NCBI RefSeq assembly: GCF_022568835.1
Contig: NZ_JAKZHV010000007.1
Span: 1-64,000, forward strand
Origin: Arsenicicoccus piscis
GTDB lineage: Bacteria > Actinomycetota > Actinomycetes > Actinomycetales > Dermatophilaceae
Length of the DNA: 64,000 nucleotides
Reading direction: 5' to 3'
The notes under the pieces are model-generated. The model saw only the letters and a program-made list of their open reading frames with translations. It was not told the DNA's origin and made no database searches. Made by a program: the position numbers and the translations under genes. This document shows, in pieces, positions 63,328 to 64,000 of the stretch. Each line of letters opens with the position of its first letter. The stretch's first letter is position 1.

Positions 63328-64000
63328 ATGTTCGTGCCCCTGGCTCTCGCCGCCGCCACCGTGTCACCCACGGCAGCCGTCGAAGCGGCGGCCACCCCCG
63401 CCCACGCCGCCACCGCCACCGCCACCCCCATGCAGGTCGCCGCGGTCGCCCCCGCCGCTGCGACCTCGCCAGCCACCGTCACCGCGGCGACCACGGCCGC
63501 GACCACCGCAACGGCGAGCACCCCGTCTGCGCAGCAGGACGCCGGGTGGACGGGTTACCGCGTGCAGCGGGGCGACCGGCTCGCGACGATCGCGAAGCGC
63601 TACCACACCAGCGTCGGCGTGCTCGTGGCCAAGAACGGCATCACCAACGCGCACCGCATCGTCGCCGGCACCCGGATCCTCGTCCCCACCACGCCCCAGA
63701 CGGCCGCTGGTGCTGGTGCGGGTGCTGGGGCCGCAGCCACGCCCTCCCCCGCCACCCGGCCGCAGCCCGCCACGGTCACCGCCAAGAAGGCAGCCCCGGC
63801 CACGCCCGCGGGGTGGACGACCTACACGGTGCGCCGCGGTGACGCCCTCGGTGCCATCGCCCGCCGAGCCGGGACGACGCCGGCGGCGCTCGCCGCCGCC
63901 AACCACCTCCCCCACGCCCGCCGCATCACCGTCGGGCAGCGCCTCGCCGTCCCCACCGCGGGCGCCCAGCCGGCACCCCAGAAAGCAACACCAAAGAAGG
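63328..64000 (+). CDS. LysM-domain cell-wall protein (partial, runs off the window)
   Basis: The frame is open to the last base. It starts at ATG 63328 after AGGAAGGA, with an Ala-rich N-terminus that could be an uncharged signal region; an in-frame GTG at 63208 would add a more basic leader. Two LysM repeats are visible: YRVQRGDRLATIAKRYHTSV (about 76-119) and YTVRRGDALGAIARRAGTTP (about 165-208), each ending in a GTRILVP- or GQRLAVP-type strand. LysM binds peptidoglycan GlcNAc. Ala/Pro/Lys linkers join the repeats. The catalytic or other C-terminal part lies outside. Confidence 0.85.
   Translation, partial: MFVPLALAAATVSPTAAVEAAATPAHAATATATPMQVAAVAPAAATSPATVTAATTAATTATASTPSAQQDAGWTGYRVQRGDRLATIAKRYHTSVGVLVAKNGITNAHRIVAGTRILVPTTPQTAAGAGAGAGAAATPSPATRPQPATVTAKKAAPATPAGWTTYTVRRGDALGAIARRAGTTPAALAAANHLPHARRITVGQRLAVPTAGAQPAPQKATPKK

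Overview
The window is about 72% GC with dense coding on both strands. It looks like a chromosome segment of a high-GC actinobacterium, most likely Micrococcales and possibly the Intrasporangiaceae/Dermatophilaceae group. I infer this from gene families and neighbourhoods typical of Actinobacteria: trk-DUF3159-OB-DUF3710-dut-DUF4193, sepH, DUF5998-thymidine kinase, DUF7455-parE and Rv2175c-idsA. No search was run. I saw no tRNA, rRNA, CRISPR array, prophage or insertion sequence.

Layout. 1-8 kb: end of a Trk potassium-uptake regulator, then a minus-strand housekeeping run (DUF3159, OB-fold, DUF3710, dut, DUF4193, inositol phosphatase, ferrochelatase, TRIC channel) and plus-strand sepH. 8-17 kb: minus-strand ppdK, tdk, phosphatase, DUF5998, a GNAT/CoA-ligase fusion and a nitroreductase. 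17-23.5 kb: a complete fructose PTS operon (fruR, fruK, IIA, IIB-IIB-IIC, HPr, enzyme I). 23.9-33.6 kb: parC, a GlxA-type regulator, a second ftsH, a sucrase/ferredoxin-like protein and a GH3 beta-glucosidase. 33.6-44 kb: amino-acid permease, DUF5666 lipoprotein, TrpB2, a GH15 pseudogene, cupin, parE, DUF7455 and DUF456. 44-50.8 kb: an operon of a small HTH protein, a Pls/PosA-type NRPS with the poly-lysine-synthetase architecture, and an M1 peptidase, behind a double palindromic operator; then a lipoprotein. 51.3-59 kb: a DNA-damage tolerance operon (DUF6504, HEPN, DnaE2-like, methyltransferase, DinB, DUF3040) with a LexA-like box. 59-64 kb: DUF4126, metF, idsA, an Rv2175c-family regulator and a LysM protein cut by the window end.

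Sequence quality and decay. dut and ppdK carry frameshifts, most simply explained by lost C residues in C runs. About 430 bp of degenerate glgA sequence lies fused between trkB and DUF3159. The GH15 gene has two in-frame stops. The first pattern looks like base-calling or assembly error. The last looks like real decay.

Non-coding structure worth attention. A mosaic family of palindromic repeats occupies two intergenic regions 27 kb apart (23.5-23.76 kb and 50.8-51.2 kb), and a different one lies at 62.1 kb. A 24-bp tandem hairpin repeat sits at the dut start. At least nine genes have a TANNNT box ending 6-8 bp before the start codon, which suggests leaderless transcripts.
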